Assembly: GCA_002718285.1 (NCBI GenBank)
Contig: PBAR01000025.1
Coordinates: forward strand, 18,156-78,760
Origin: Fidelibacterota bacterium
Lineage (GTDB): Bacteria; Marinisomatota; Marinisomatia; Marinisomatales; UBA1611
Length of the DNA stretch: 60,605 bases
Direction of reading: 5' to 3'
Shown piece after piece: positions 1 through 8,024 of the stretch. Within the stretch, counting starts at the first letter, position 1. The number at the start of each line of letters is the position of its first letter. The translations under genes were made by a program, and so were the position numbers. The notes under the pieces are model-generated. The model did no database searches. It saw nothing but the letters and a program-made list of their open reading frames with translations, and had not been told where the DNA came from.

Positions 1-561
1 GAGGCTGATGATGGTGGTTTTGTGGCTGTAGGATCAAAACTTGAAGCCCGAGAATTTTATTTCTACGATCACTTTTGGTTCTTCAAAATTGATGCAGATG
101 GCAATGAAGTATGGTCTCGTGAAGTTGGTACGAATGATAGATACGACATGGCATTTGACGTCATCAAAATGCCAGACGGGGGTTTTGCTGCAACAGGGAT
201 GAGCACCATCAACAACAGTGGATATGGTGCAATGAGGGTTGTTCGTATTGCAGCAAATGGAACTATTATGTGGGATAAAAAAGCAGGAGGGGATGGATAT
301 CAAGACACGGGTCATGCCTTAGCCTTGAACCAAAATGAAAATGTTTTGATGGTCGCAGGCGTTAAACAACCACTTACAGGCGACAGTAAGATTAAGTTAT
401 GGGGTTATAATCCAGATACAGGCAATAGGCTATTTACCATAAACACCATTGATAGTGAATTCGGACTTTCGGCTGGCGGTATCGTTGCAGCCTATGATAA
501 TGGTTTCATTATTACCAGCAACCCTTCTCTAATAAAAACGGATTCTCTTGGCAGATTTTAA
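1..561 (+). CDS. Propeller-repeat protein, C-terminal fragment (5' end outside window)
   Basis: The reading frame is open from base 1 and ends at TAA 559-561, so this is the last ~186 residues of a longer protein. It carries at least four degenerate repeats of the type DGGF-(x)-VG followed by a K-x-D-x-x-G-N-x-x-W strand (residues counted from base 1: about 4, 57, 110 and 160). This is the same architecture as the two lipoproteins at 11624-14193, so it is probably a beta-propeller surface or periplasmic protein. No T9SS tail follows the last blade; it ends in a LIKTDSLG strand. No catalytic residues are recognisable. The signal peptide, if any, lies upstream of the window. Function unknown. 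Confidence 0.75.
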   Translation, partial: EADDGGFVAVGSKLEAREFYFYDHFWFFKIDADGNEVWSREVGTNDRYDMAFDVIKMPDGGFAATGMSTINNSGYGAMRVVRIAANGTIMWDKKAGGDGYQDTGHALALNQNENVLMVAGVKQPLTGDSKIKLWGYNPDTGNRLFTINTIDSEFGLSAGGIVAAYDNGFIITSNPSLIKTDSLGRF

Positions 562-690
562 CGTATGAATACCTTTATAGATATAGACGAAATAGTCTCA
601 CTAGGCAGGGAATAAAGAACTCAATTTTTGATTAGAAAATTTTATTTGTATTTTAAATTAATTGAATGATATCCTATTTTAATATAGTAA

Positions 691-757
691 AATGCCCCAC
701 GTTTGTGGGGGTTTTTGTTTTATGATATAAAGGACAGATTTTGATATTACATACCCT
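691..757 (+). repeat. Hairpin-leader repeat copy 1 (terminator-like)
   Basis: CCCCAC-GTTT-GTGGGG hairpin at 695-710 followed by GTTTTTGTTTT, a rho-independent terminator shape downstream of the propeller fragment. The downstream half (AGGACAGATTTTGATATTAC) is a diverged form of the leader half found in the other copies. The next gene starts at 758. The rest of the 562-757 gap holds nothing I recognise. Confidence 0.7.
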
Positions 758-2224
758 ATGAAAACCAAAATACTATTTATTTTTTTAATATCCCAATTAT
801 TAGTTTGGGGAGGTAATCATTCCTCTATTATATCAATTAAGAATAGTACTACAAATGGAACGGTCATTGCAATCGATCCACAGATTCATATTGATTATGG
901 TTTAGCATATCCTTTGACCTACGAATTTATCATTCCAGACGGGAGCAATAATCTACAAACATACCGAAGATTTAAATCAGATCAGGACTGGTGGCAAATA
1001 ACAGAGAAAACAAGTGCTGACTTTTTTAATGGTATTGAAGCAGTTCGCTTTGATTATGATGGAAATATGGCCTATGTATCTGTTGGGTTTTCACATTTGT
1101 CGGATTCCATTTTTATAAAAATTGCAGATAATGAGGCTAATAATATTAATGCAGCCTACTCTGCAATAAGCCAGTATTATGATAATCGAGATGCTGTAGT
1201 CACTTCTACAGCAGATGACTGGGGTTCCTGGAGCAATCCTTATTTTGTACAAACTTGTGAAATTTTTCGAAGCTTCAAAATCTGGTTATCCTGTGCTATT
1301 ATTACGGATTTCTTAGATTCGACTGCTTGGGTCAGTATTCAAACCCAACTTGATTCTGGTTATGTGGAAGTAGTTTCTCATTCCCGTACCCATCCTCATG
1401 CACCTTACGAAGATCTTGAAGGCGAAGTATTAGGCAGTAAGCAGGATTTAATTGCAAATCTTGATCTGCCTGATCATAATAGTTACGGGATTCATGAATA
1501 TATCTATGCCTGGGTGGCACCTTATGGTGATTATGATGATAATATTGATTCTATGGTCAGTGTAGCAAAATATCTTGTTCCCCGTCTGTATTATGAAAAT
1601 CAGCACGGATTTTCAAACTGGAATCCAGAGCTAAAAAAGTATGATCCAGTTGGCATTTCTATTGAAGTAGGCGGCTATTATTATCATACAGGTACAGCAG
1701 ATACGATAGAATTAAATCATACTTTTGATGATATTTTAACTTATGGTGGTATTTACCATTTAATGTGCCATCCTGCTATTATTGATTGGGAAAATGATGA
1801 TTATCCATGGGTTCATTTAGAACATATTAGCAACCGTAATAATGTTTGGTATGCTGGATTTGGTCATCTTTATGCATATCATTTTCTTCAATCTACTTAT
1901 CCTGACATGAATTTAGTTTCCATGGGACCTAAAATACTTACCCCCGAAAAAATTTCAATTTATCAAAACTATCCTAATCCTTTCAACCCAATCACAACCT
2001 TAAGATATGAATTGCAAAAAGATTCTTTTATCAATATTACCGTTTATGATATGCTTGGTAATGTGGTGAATAATCTTATAGATGCCAATCAATCATCGGG
2101 ATACAATTCAATCCAATGGAATGCAACAAATAATAAAGGTCAAATAGTATCAGCAGGTGTATATCTCTATAGCATTCAAGCAGGAGAGTTCAGGCAGACC
2201 AAGAAGATGATACTATTAAAATAA
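758..2224 (+). CDS. Secreted NodB-like polysaccharide deacetylase with T9SS sorting tail
   Basis: The 488-residue product has a Sec signal peptide (about residues 1-19), a NodB-homology-like core and a C-terminal Por-secretion tail. Core motifs visible: TADDW near residue 151 (equivalent of the TFDDG metal/acid motif), SHSRTH near 207 (the H-x3-H metal motif) and APYG near 254. The tail occupies about residues 400-488 with YPNPFNP and a final KKMILLK. By family, such enzymes remove N- or O-acetyl groups from amino-sugar polymers using a divalent metal; the substrate here is unknown. The tail implies export across the outer membrane by type IX secretion and surface attachment or release. The gene stands alone between two copies of a hairpin repeat. 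The first motif is atypical, so activity is likely but not certain. Confidence 0.78.
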   Translation: MKTKILFIFLISQLLVWGGNHSSIISIKNSTTNGTVIAIDPQIHIDYGLAYPLTYEFIIPDGSNNLQTYRRFKSDQDWWQITEKTSADFFNGIEAVRFDYDGNMAYVSVGFSHLSDSIFIKIADNEANNINAAYSAISQYYDNRDAVVTSTADDWGSWSNPYFVQTCEIFRSFKIWLSCAIITDFLDSTAWVSIQTQLDSGYVEVVSHSRTHPHAPYEDLEGEVLGSKQDLIANLDLPDHNSYGIHEYIYAWVAPYGDYDDNIDSMVSVAKYLVPRLYYENQHGFSNWNPELKKYDPVGISIEVGGYYYHTGTADTIELNHTFDDILTYGGIYHLMCHPAIIDWENDDYPWVHLEHISNRNNVWYAGFGHLYAYHFLQSTYPDMNLVSMGPKILTPEKISIYQNYPNPFNPITTLRYELQKDSFINITVYDMLGNVVNNLIDANQSSGYNSIQWNATNNKGQIVSAGVYLYSIQAGEFRQTKKMILLK

Positions 2225-2242
2225 AATTATCTTTAAACATCG

Positions 2243-2302
2243 ACCCCTAAATTCGTGGAGATTTTTGTTTGCGCGGTGATGGGTATACTTAGGTATATAT
2301 CA
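2243..2302 (+). repeat. Hairpin-leader repeat copy 2 (degenerate)
   Basis: Degenerate hairpin (CCCCTA-AATTCG-TGGAG) followed by ATTTTTGTTTGCGCGG and GATGGGTATACTTAGG. The same order of hairpin, T-tract, GTTTG and GATGGGTA leader occurs at 5643, 6040 and 6612. It lies directly after the deacetylase stop and probably serves as its terminator. The rest of the gap to 2435 is AT-rich with no gene. Confidence 0.6.
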
Positions 2303-2435
2303 CTACTACTAATTATTGGGTAGGCTTGGTTGCAATTTAGTTTCCATTAAATTTACTTTATAAGGTAATATGGATGGCAGTCGAATTAAATAGCAGAGTT
2401 TCATATAAATTATTTCTTAAAATGAATATAAAATA

Positions 2436-3950
2436 ATGAATAATAATTTAATAAAATCAAAGCAACGGATTTTAGAGCACGGTGAAGTTTTTACTTCTGA
2501 AAGAGAGGTAAATTCCATGCTTGATCTAGTTAAGCAAGAAACTAAGCGGATAGAATCCCGTTTTTTAGAACCAGCTTGTGGTGATGGAAACTTTTTAAGT
2601 GAAATATTAAACAGAAAACTAAAAATAGTTAAGAGACGCTATGGGGAAAGCCAAAAAGAATTAGATAAATACTCGTTGGTTGCAATTACAAGCCTTTATG
2701 GTATAGAATTATTAGAAGATAATGTAAAAAGATGCAAAGAAAGACTCTATAAAATATACTTGGACTGGTACAAATCTTTTTCACAAGTGCAACAAAATAT
2801 TAAGCTCTTTAATTGTGTAAAGTTTGTATTAAGTAAAAATGTTATTCATGGAGATGCACTGACATTAAAGGTTGTTGGCAATGATGGAGAACCAATCATG
2901 TTTTCTATATGGTCTTTTACCCAAAACATGGTAAGAAGAAGGTGCTTTCCTTTTGATGAATTATTTAAAATTAAATTTGATGTGATTATAGGGAACCCTC
3001 CTTATCAGTTGGATACTGCAGGCCACGGTAGGCAGGCAAAACCAATTTACAATAAATTTATTGAGAAATCTAAAAAATTAAAACCTAAGTATATAGTAAT
3101 GATAACTCCAAGTCGGTGGTTTTCTGGTGGAATGGGGTTAGAAGAATTTAGAAGAAATATGCTTGAGGATAAAAGATTACATACTATTGTTGATTTTACA
3201 AACTCTAAAGATTGCTTTCCAGGTGTTAGTATTAGTGGAGGCGTAAACTATTTCTTATGGGATAGTTCATATGAAGGCAAGTGTACGTTTGTAAATAATC
3301 ATAATTCTAAGACAGATAGTATGAGAAGATATTTAAATGAAACTCCTATCTTGATCAGATATAATAAAGCCTTGGGTATAATAAATAAAATAAAAAAAAT
3401 TAATGACAATTTTATTTCTGATAGCGTGAAACCAATTAATGTATTTGGCTTGGGAAGCGCCTTTCGTGGAAAAGGAAAAATAAATGAATCTACTTTAATT
3501 GTTCGTCATAGCAAGGGAATAGGATATTTAAAAAAGGAAGATATTAAAACTGGAATAGATTTAATATATAAATACAAAGTAGCTGTGAGTAGAACTATAG
3601 CTGAGCATGCTGGCGAACCAGGAAAAGATGGTAATTTTAAAGTATTAGCGAAAACAATGATATTAAAACCTAACCAAGTGTGTACGCATTCATATTTAGT
3701 TGTCGAATTATTTGATAATGAAGCAGAAGCAAAACATTTAAGAAAATATCTACATACTAAATTTGTAAGATTTTTGATACTTATTGCAATTTCTGGCATT
3801 GATTTGAGTAAAGAAAGATTCAGGTTTGTTCCTACTCAAAAGTTTAAAGATTCTATGTCAGATGAGATACTATATAATAAATATAAATTAAATGCTGAAG
3901 AGATTAAATTTATAGAAACAATGATTCGTCCAATGGAGCTTGGAAATTGA
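2436..3950 (+). CDS. Orphan N6-adenine DNA methyltransferase (Eco57I/type I-III M-like)
   Basis: A 504-residue amino-type DNA methylase. The SAM-binding motif I is FLEPACGDGNF (about residues 44-54) and the catalytic motif IV is NPPY at residues 187-190, which together define the gamma-type order of N6-adenine methylases. The region after about residue 200 (IVMITPSRWFSGG) resembles the Eco57I-like family, and the C-terminal ~250 residues probably hold the target-recognition domain. No endonuclease or specificity subunit is adjacent, so it may be a solitary regulatory methylase or an RM remnant. It sits in the repeat-rich accessory region together with a second, unrelated methylase at 8025-8975. 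The stop is TGA, which shows that TGA terminates normally here. Confidence 0.85.
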   Translation: MNNNLIKSKQRILEHGEVFTSEREVNSMLDLVKQETKRIESRFLEPACGDGNFLSEILNRKLKIVKRRYGESQKELDKYSLVAITSLYGIELLEDNVKRCKERLYKIYLDWYKSFSQVQQNIKLFNCVKFVLSKNVIHGDALTLKVVGNDGEPIMFSIWSFTQNMVRRRCFPFDELFKIKFDVIIGNPPYQLDTAGHGRQAKPIYNKFIEKSKKLKPKYIVMITPSRWFSGGMGLEEFRRNMLEDKRLHTIVDFTNSKDCFPGVSISGGVNYFLWDSSYEGKCTFVNNHNSKTDSMRRYLNETPILIRYNKALGIINKIKKINDNFISDSVKPINVFGLGSAFRGKGKINESTLIVRHSKGIGYLKKEDIKTGIDLIYKYKVAVSRTIAEHAGEPGKDGNFKVLAKTMILKPNQVCTHSYLVVELFDNEAEAKHLRKYLHTKFVRFLILIAISGIDLSKERFRFVPTQKFKDSMSDEILYNKYKLNAEEIKFIETMIRPMELGN

Positions 3951-3995
3951 GTAATAAGATCTTTTCATCAAGACCCGATTCTAATCCTATTATCC

Positions 3996-5345
3996 ATGCA
4001 TATAAGATATTTGCATAGATATTTGCTATTATTGTTAATTATTTGCTTTTCTTGGGGACAATGTGATTTTAATAGTGATGGACAATTAGACTCTTTGGAT
4101 ATCGTTGATGGTGTTAACTGCATATTGATAAATTGTTTTGATGGTTCCCAATGCGATTTTAATAGCGATGGTTATATAAATATATTCGATATATTTGAAA
4201 CAGTAGAGTGTATTTTTTCTGATTGTTGGAATGAAGAAAATTTATTTGAACTTCACAGTACTATAATTTTTAAAGATATATCTGGAGGAACTTTTACAAT
4301 GGGCGAAAGTGAAAGTAGTTATCAGGGACCTCCTGGCGGATATGATGCTTATTTACATGATGTTACATTAAACTCATTCCAAATAAGCGAAACAGAGATT
4401 ACGAATAAGCAATATGTTCATTTTTTAAACGGAGCTTTTTTGTCTGGATTATTAGAAGTTCAAACTGAGACTAATCCAGGACCAAACATGGGAGATCTAC
4501 TTATATTTGGATCAGAAGATGCGCCTGAAGAATACAGAGGTATGGCTCTTTATAATTTAAGTGGAACTAGAGTAATGAAAGATCATGATAATTCCGATGG
4601 TGATAATGATTCATTTACTGGAGTTATAGAACCAGAAAACCCACTGAATATTGCATATATTGGTTACGATGAATTAAATACTGATAATGAATGGTTTTAT
4701 ATTAAGAACCCGGCAAATCCTGTAGATTTTAATTGGTTAGAAATAACTGACTATTATAATTATACGGAAGTATCACATCAATACGATACATCTGCTTTAT
4801 TAAATGATTATAATGATTGGGAAGAATTAGAAGATTATCCTAATAATCTACCAACATTGTTAGAAGTCAGTTATTGGCCTGCTACTTTTATCAAATGGTA
4901 TGGTGCAAAAGCATTCACATTATTTTATAATGTTAAATTACCTTCAGAAGCGCAATGGGAATATGCTGCAAAAGGTAATTCAGAATTCATTTATGCTACT
5001 GCAGATGGAAATATTAATGGTGATGGTACAAGCGCTATTTGGAATTTTGAAGGAAGAAATCCTTCTAGATTACATGTTTTAAATGTAAAAATAAATGAAC
5101 CGAACCCGTATGGTTTGTATAATATGGCAGGTAATGTCTGGGAATGGATTGAAGATTGGTATGATTCTGATTATTACAATAATTCTAATAATTTCATAGA
5201 TCCTGTTAATTCTGTGAATACTGGATTAAAAGTCAGAAGAGGGGGCTCCTGGAATTATCACCAAGCCACCTTAAAAACATCATCCAGAGCGAAAGATGAA
5301 CAATTTAAAGGGAATGATCATTTTGGATTTAGAATTGCTCAATAG
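3996..5345 (+). CDS. Secreted dockerin-like / SUMF1 (formylglycine-enzyme-like) domain protein
   Basis: 449 residues. A signal peptide (about 1-21) is followed by two dockerin-type calcium loops (CDFNSDGQLDSLDI and CDFNSDGYINIFDI), each flanked by cysteines. A SUMF1/FGE-sulfatase fold then runs from GGTFTMGE (near residue 97) through LPSEAQWEYAAKG and MAGNVWEWIEDWY to RRGGSW and HFGFRIAQ. The C-terminal part after RGGSW has no cysteine, whereas copper-dependent formylglycine-generating enzymes use a cysteine pair there. Oxidase activity is therefore unlikely; a binding or structural role is more plausible. The gene ends without its own T9SS tail, but the last ~20 codons of one lie just downstream in another frame (5353-5412). 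The N-terminal dockerin placement is unusual. Confidence 0.8.
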   Translation: MHIRYLHRYLLLLLIICFSWGQCDFNSDGQLDSLDIVDGVNCILINCFDGSQCDFNSDGYINIFDIFETVECIFSDCWNEENLFELHSTIIFKDISGGTFTMGESESSYQGPPGGYDAYLHDVTLNSFQISETEITNKQYVHFLNGAFLSGLLEVQTETNPGPNMGDLLIFGSEDAPEEYRGMALYNLSGTRVMKDHDNSDGDNDSFTGVIEPENPLNIAYIGYDELNTDNEWFYIKNPANPVDFNWLEITDYYNYTEVSHQYDTSALLNDYNDWEELEDYPNNLPTLLEVSYWPATFIKWYGAKAFTLFYNVKLPSEAQWEYAAKGNSEFIYATADGNINGDGTSAIWNFEGRNPSRLHVLNVKINEPNPYGLYNMAGNVWEWIEDWYDSDYYNNSNNFIDPVNSVNTGLKVRRGGSWNYHQATLKTSSRAKDEQFKGNDHFGFRIAQ

Positions 5346-5352
5346 AAATCTC

Positions 5353-5412
5353 ATTATTCAGGTTATTAGTGATAAAAAAGTTTTAAATCATAAGATTACT
5401 TACTTAAAATAG
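5353..5412 (+). pseudogene. Relic of a T9SS C-terminal tail (last ~20 codons)
   Basis: In the frame beginning at 5353, DNA after the stop of the preceding gene reads IIQVISDKKVLNHKITYLK and a TAG stop. This matches the extreme C-terminus of the adhesin at 33346-36963 (IIQVISRKEVLHQKITYLK, stop). Both are followed at the same distance by homologous microprotein genes. The preceding SUMF1-like gene is in a different frame and already complete, so this is a stranded end of a lost T9SS substrate gene. Confidence 0.75.
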
Positions 5413-5421
5413 GAGAGAATT

Positions 5422-5604
5422 ATGAGAAATAAATTATATAACATTTTCTTTACGGCTTTAAGCTTGATCTCAACGGTCATGGCTCAGGATCCGCCTAGTC
5501 TTCCTGATGCGCCTGATCAAGGACCGATTACAGGTATTGCCTGGGTTGTTGCTGCTGGTGTATTAGTGTTTGCACACAAGATTCGTGATCAATATAAGAA
5601 ATAA
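5422..5604 (+). CDS. Exported microprotein with C-terminal anchor (PID-CTERM-like), copy 1
   Basis: A 60-residue protein with a strong AGGAGAG ribosome site 5-9 bases ahead of ATG. It has a signal peptide ending ...STVMA|Q, a short Pro/Asp-rich segment (DPPSLPDAPDQGPITG), a hydrophobic stretch (IAWVVAAGVLVFA) and a basic tail (HKIRDQYKK). The tripartite short motif, transmembrane segment and basic end resembles C-terminal protein-sorting signals, notably the small PID-CTERM proteins of Bacteroidetes with PITG in place of PIDG; that comparison is from memory. A paralogue at 36973-37152 is identical over residues 19-42. Function unknown; envelope location likely. Confidence 0.75.
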   Translation: MRNKLYNIFFTALSLISTVMAQDPPSLPDAPDQGPITGIAWVVAAGVLVFAHKIRDQYKK

Positions 5605-5642
5605 ATATTTACTACAATTTTCTAAAGTAAAGATTAACAATA

Positions 5643-5698
5643 AGCCCCACATTCGTGGGATTTATTGTTTGTGGGAAGGTGATTAGATTTAGATATGA
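5643..5698 (+). repeat. Hairpin-leader repeat copy 3
   Basis: GCCCCACATTCGTGGG hairpin at about 5644-5659, then TTTATTGTTTGTGGGA and GATTAGATTTAGATATGA. The start codon of the next gene (5695) lies inside the leader half, so this copy ends one transcript and forms the 5' leader of the next gene. Confidence 0.75.
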
Positions 5699-6015
5699 AA
5701 ATTGAAATTAAAAGTTTATTTATTGGTATATCATTGGGTATTATAAGTGTTTTTACAATTTTATTAATTCTTGGTGATGCCCAAACAGAATTTTCTTTTT
5801 CAATAGGAGATAATGAAAATAAGATGGATAAAAATATTGATGTTAGAATTGAAAAGACTATTGAAAATGGACAAGATTTTACAAATGTTATTGTAAAAGG
5901 TAGTGGTGATATCACAAAAGAAGACCTTGATAAAGAATTAGAAAAACTTTTCGATGAATATGAAATCAATAAAGATGATTCTAATATAAATATAGAAATT
6001 CATATTAGTAGTTAA
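5695..6015 (+). CDS. Small membrane-anchored acidic protein
   Basis: 106 residues with one N-terminal hydrophobic helix (about 8-27, LFIGISLGIISVFTILLILG) and a charged, Glu/Asp/Lys-rich soluble part that is probably periplasmic or surface exposed. The C-terminal half alternates predicted helix (KEDLDKELEKLFDEY) and strand (NINIEIHISS). No family recognised. It stands alone between two hairpin-leader repeats, and its ATG is within the upstream repeat. Confidence 0.6.
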   Translation: MKIEIKSLFIGISLGIISVFTILLILGDAQTEFSFSIGDNENKMDKNIDVRIEKTIENGQDFTNVIVKGSGDITKEDLDKELEKLFDEYEINKDDSNINIEIHISS

Positions 6016-6037
6016 ACATAATTTAAGTAACATTAGA

Positions 6038-6090
6038 TCCCCCCACATTTGTGGGGTTTTTTGTTTGTGGGACGATGGGTAGATTTGAGG
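6038..6090 (+). repeat. Hairpin-leader repeat copy 4
   Basis: CCCCACATTTGTGGGG hairpin (6041-6056), TTTTTTGTTTGTGGGA, then GATGGGTAGATTTGAGGG. It is the closest copy to the one at 6612. Reading frames that open within the hairpin are not plausible gene starts, since the hairpin would be in the coding region; the next gene is placed at GTG 6091. Confidence 0.8.
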
Positions 6091-6588
6091 GTGATTAGAT
6101 ATTTTACATTGATATTTTTTATTGGGTTGGCTTGGGGATGGGTGGATAATCCTGAGACTGGAGAAGCGTTAAAAAATCAGGATAGTGCTGAAGAAAATGA
6201 TATTTTCAGAAAACACAACTTATCAATTGGAATGTTTGATGATAGAACAGGTTTCAGCTTCATAGGTTATACTTATAATTTAAAGCAAACAGATATGAAT
6301 GAATATTTTATTGGTGTGGGAACAATGATTATGGCATTCACAGGGACAGTTGGATGGAAGCATTATTTCAAGAAATCCAGACTATCCATTTCTTCTATTC
6401 TTTGTGGTCAATATGTTGCACACTTTGGTTTTGAGGGGTTTATATCAAATGCTTCTTTTACGGTAGAATATGGCATAGCAGAGTGGTTAAAAGTAAAGTT
6501 AGGCGCTACGAGTTTGATAATGTTAACTGGAGATAATAGTAGTGATATTGGAGTGTTCCCTTTCGCAGGATTAAATTTTAATTTCTAA
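6091..6588 (+). CDS. Predicted small outer-membrane beta-barrel protein
   Basis: 165 residues from GTG 6091. The open frame continues upstream to a TTG at 6049, but that would place the terminator-like hairpin inside the gene, so the start giving MIRYFTLIFFIGLAWG as signal peptide is preferred. The mature part alternates short hydrophobic strands (YFIGVGTMIMAFTGTVGWKHYF, split by turns) and ends in aromatic GLNFNF. A terminal Phe is typical of outer-membrane barrels. No family identified. Lone gene between two repeats. Confidence 0.6.
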   Translation: MIRYFTLIFFIGLAWGWVDNPETGEALKNQDSAEENDIFRKHNLSIGMFDDRTGFSFIGYTYNLKQTDMNEYFIGVGTMIMAFTGTVGWKHYFKKSRLSISSILCGQYVAHFGFEGFISNASFTVEYGIAEWLKVKLGATSLIMLTGDNSSDIGVFPFAGLNFNF

Positions 6589-6608
6589 AATATATTAATA
6601 ATCATCAC

Positions 6609-6668
6609 CCGTCCCCCACATTCATGGGGTTTTTTGTTTGTGGGAGGATAGGTAGATTTGGGTATGCT
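6609..6668 (+). repeat. Hairpin-leader repeat copy 5
   Basis: CCCCCACATTCATGGGG hairpin at about 6613-6629, then TTTTTTGTTTGTGGGA and GATAGGTAGATTTGGGTATG. Best-preserved copy. The antiporter gene follows about 60 bases later. Confidence 0.8.
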
Positions 6669-6728
6669 TAAAATAAAAACACCATACATCATGGGAAAAT
6701 TTATAATAGTTAATACAATCCTAGTCCT

Positions 6729-7976
6729 TTGAACGTTAATTCTGCACTTCTAGCAATCAGTCTGATAGCCATTTTGGGTTTCGTATCTGAGATATTATTC
6801 CGCAGAACCAATATACCAGATGTTTTGTTTCTTATTATTTTTGGCTTTCTTATTGGCTCCAATGGATTTGGTTTTACATCTCCTGCAGAATTAGCTGATA
6901 TTGCTCCAGTATTTACTACATTTACATTGTTGATTTTAATTTTTGATGGCGCATTTAATATCAACCTATCTTCATTAATTAGAGAATTTTCATCCAGCCT
7001 TTTACTGACAGTTTACAATTTCGTTATTTCTACGGTCGTAGTTGGAGGAGTATTCTACTATATCCATAGATTTCATCTGGATGGAACCACATTGATGGCA
7101 TCGATGGTTATTGGTTTTTCTCTTGCTGGTGTATCATCATCATTCGTAATTCCTATATTGAGTCAGATCCGAGTGGGAGGAAAATTATTTTCTAGATTAG
7201 CTCTTGAATCTGCACTTACAGATGTATTCTGTATTGTGGCAACTCTATCAGTTATTGAAGTTTACACTACTGGTATATTTGGTATTCAAAAAACACTTAC
7301 TTACCTAATTGAACTATTTGCCATTGCTGGTTTTATAGGTGTTTTGGGTGGCATAATATGGATTGTTATTAGGGTATTCGAAGAGCACAACTATATCATT
7401 ACTATTGCATATTTAATTCTAGTATATCTGGCAACGGAATACTTTGGTGGTAATGGACCAATTGCTGCTTTATTCCTTGGGTTAATTTTGAATAATTCAA
7501 AGCAATTATCATCCATAAAAGAAGGTATTCTTTCTAGATCGGTTGTTGAAAAACAAAAAGCCATTCAAGGAGATCTAGGTGTTGAAGTAACATCAGCAAA
7601 TGAGAAACGTTATTATAATCTAACTTCCTTTTTTCTTAAGTCACTTTTTTTTATATATGTTGGAATACTGTTGGATATCACTGATCAGAGAGCATTAGTT
7701 ATTGGTGGTATTTTATCAGTGTTAATTATGGTTACCAGGTTGGGTTCAATGCCTTTAACAAAAGGAATGACAAAAGCACAGAGAGAACTAGTTAATGCAG
7801 TTTTTGCTCGAGGACTGGCAGCTGCAGTACTTATCCAGGCTGTGATTCAGGCAGGCATACCCAATGCTGAATACATGGCCCGGGTTGTGTATGTTGTAAT
7901 CATAGGTACGATTATTCTTAGTTCGTTGCGTGTATATATTTTGAGAATGAATCTCTCAAAAACAAAAGGAAGATGA
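6729..7976 (+). CDS. Cation/proton antiporter (CPA family, NhaP-like)
   Basis: 415 residues with about 11-12 hydrophobic helices and no large cytoplasmic domain. Features fit the monovalent cation:proton antiporter superfamily: a first-helix RRTNIPDVLFLIIFGFLIG segment, LLILIFDGAFNINL (the family's acidic helix) and ESALTDVFCIV (position of the conserved Asp/Asn-Asp translocation motif). It should exchange Na+ or K+ for protons across the inner membrane. The start is TTG at 6729; no ATG fits the family's N-terminus, and a short frame from ATG 6691 ends at the TTG, so coupling is possible. It stands between two hairpin repeats and is convergent with the methylase gene. Confidence 0.8.
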   Translation: MNVNSALLAISLIAILGFVSEILFRRTNIPDVLFLIIFGFLIGSNGFGFTSPAELADIAPVFTTFTLLILIFDGAFNINLSSLIREFSSSLLLTVYNFVISTVVVGGVFYYIHRFHLDGTTLMASMVIGFSLAGVSSSFVIPILSQIRVGGKLFSRLALESALTDVFCIVATLSVIEVYTTGIFGIQKTLTYLIELFAIAGFIGVLGGIIWIVIRVFEEHNYIITIAYLILVYLATEYFGGNGPIAALFLGLILNNSKQLSSIKEGILSRSVVEKQKAIQGDLGVEVTSANEKRYYNLTSFFLKSLFFIYVGILLDITDQRALVIGGILSVLIMVTRLGSMPLTKGMTKAQRELVNAVFARGLAAAVLIQAVIQAGIPNAEYMARVVYVVIIGTIILSSLRVYILRMNLSKTKGR

Positions 7977-8024
7977 ATTACTCTAAATTGTGTTACTTAA
8001 AAAGATTTATATTTTTTAAAAAAT

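Noticed and set aside
6049..6090. N-terminal extension of the small barrel protein to TTG 6049
   Set aside because: It would translate the terminator-like hairpin repeat; the signal peptide starts cleanly at GTG 6091.
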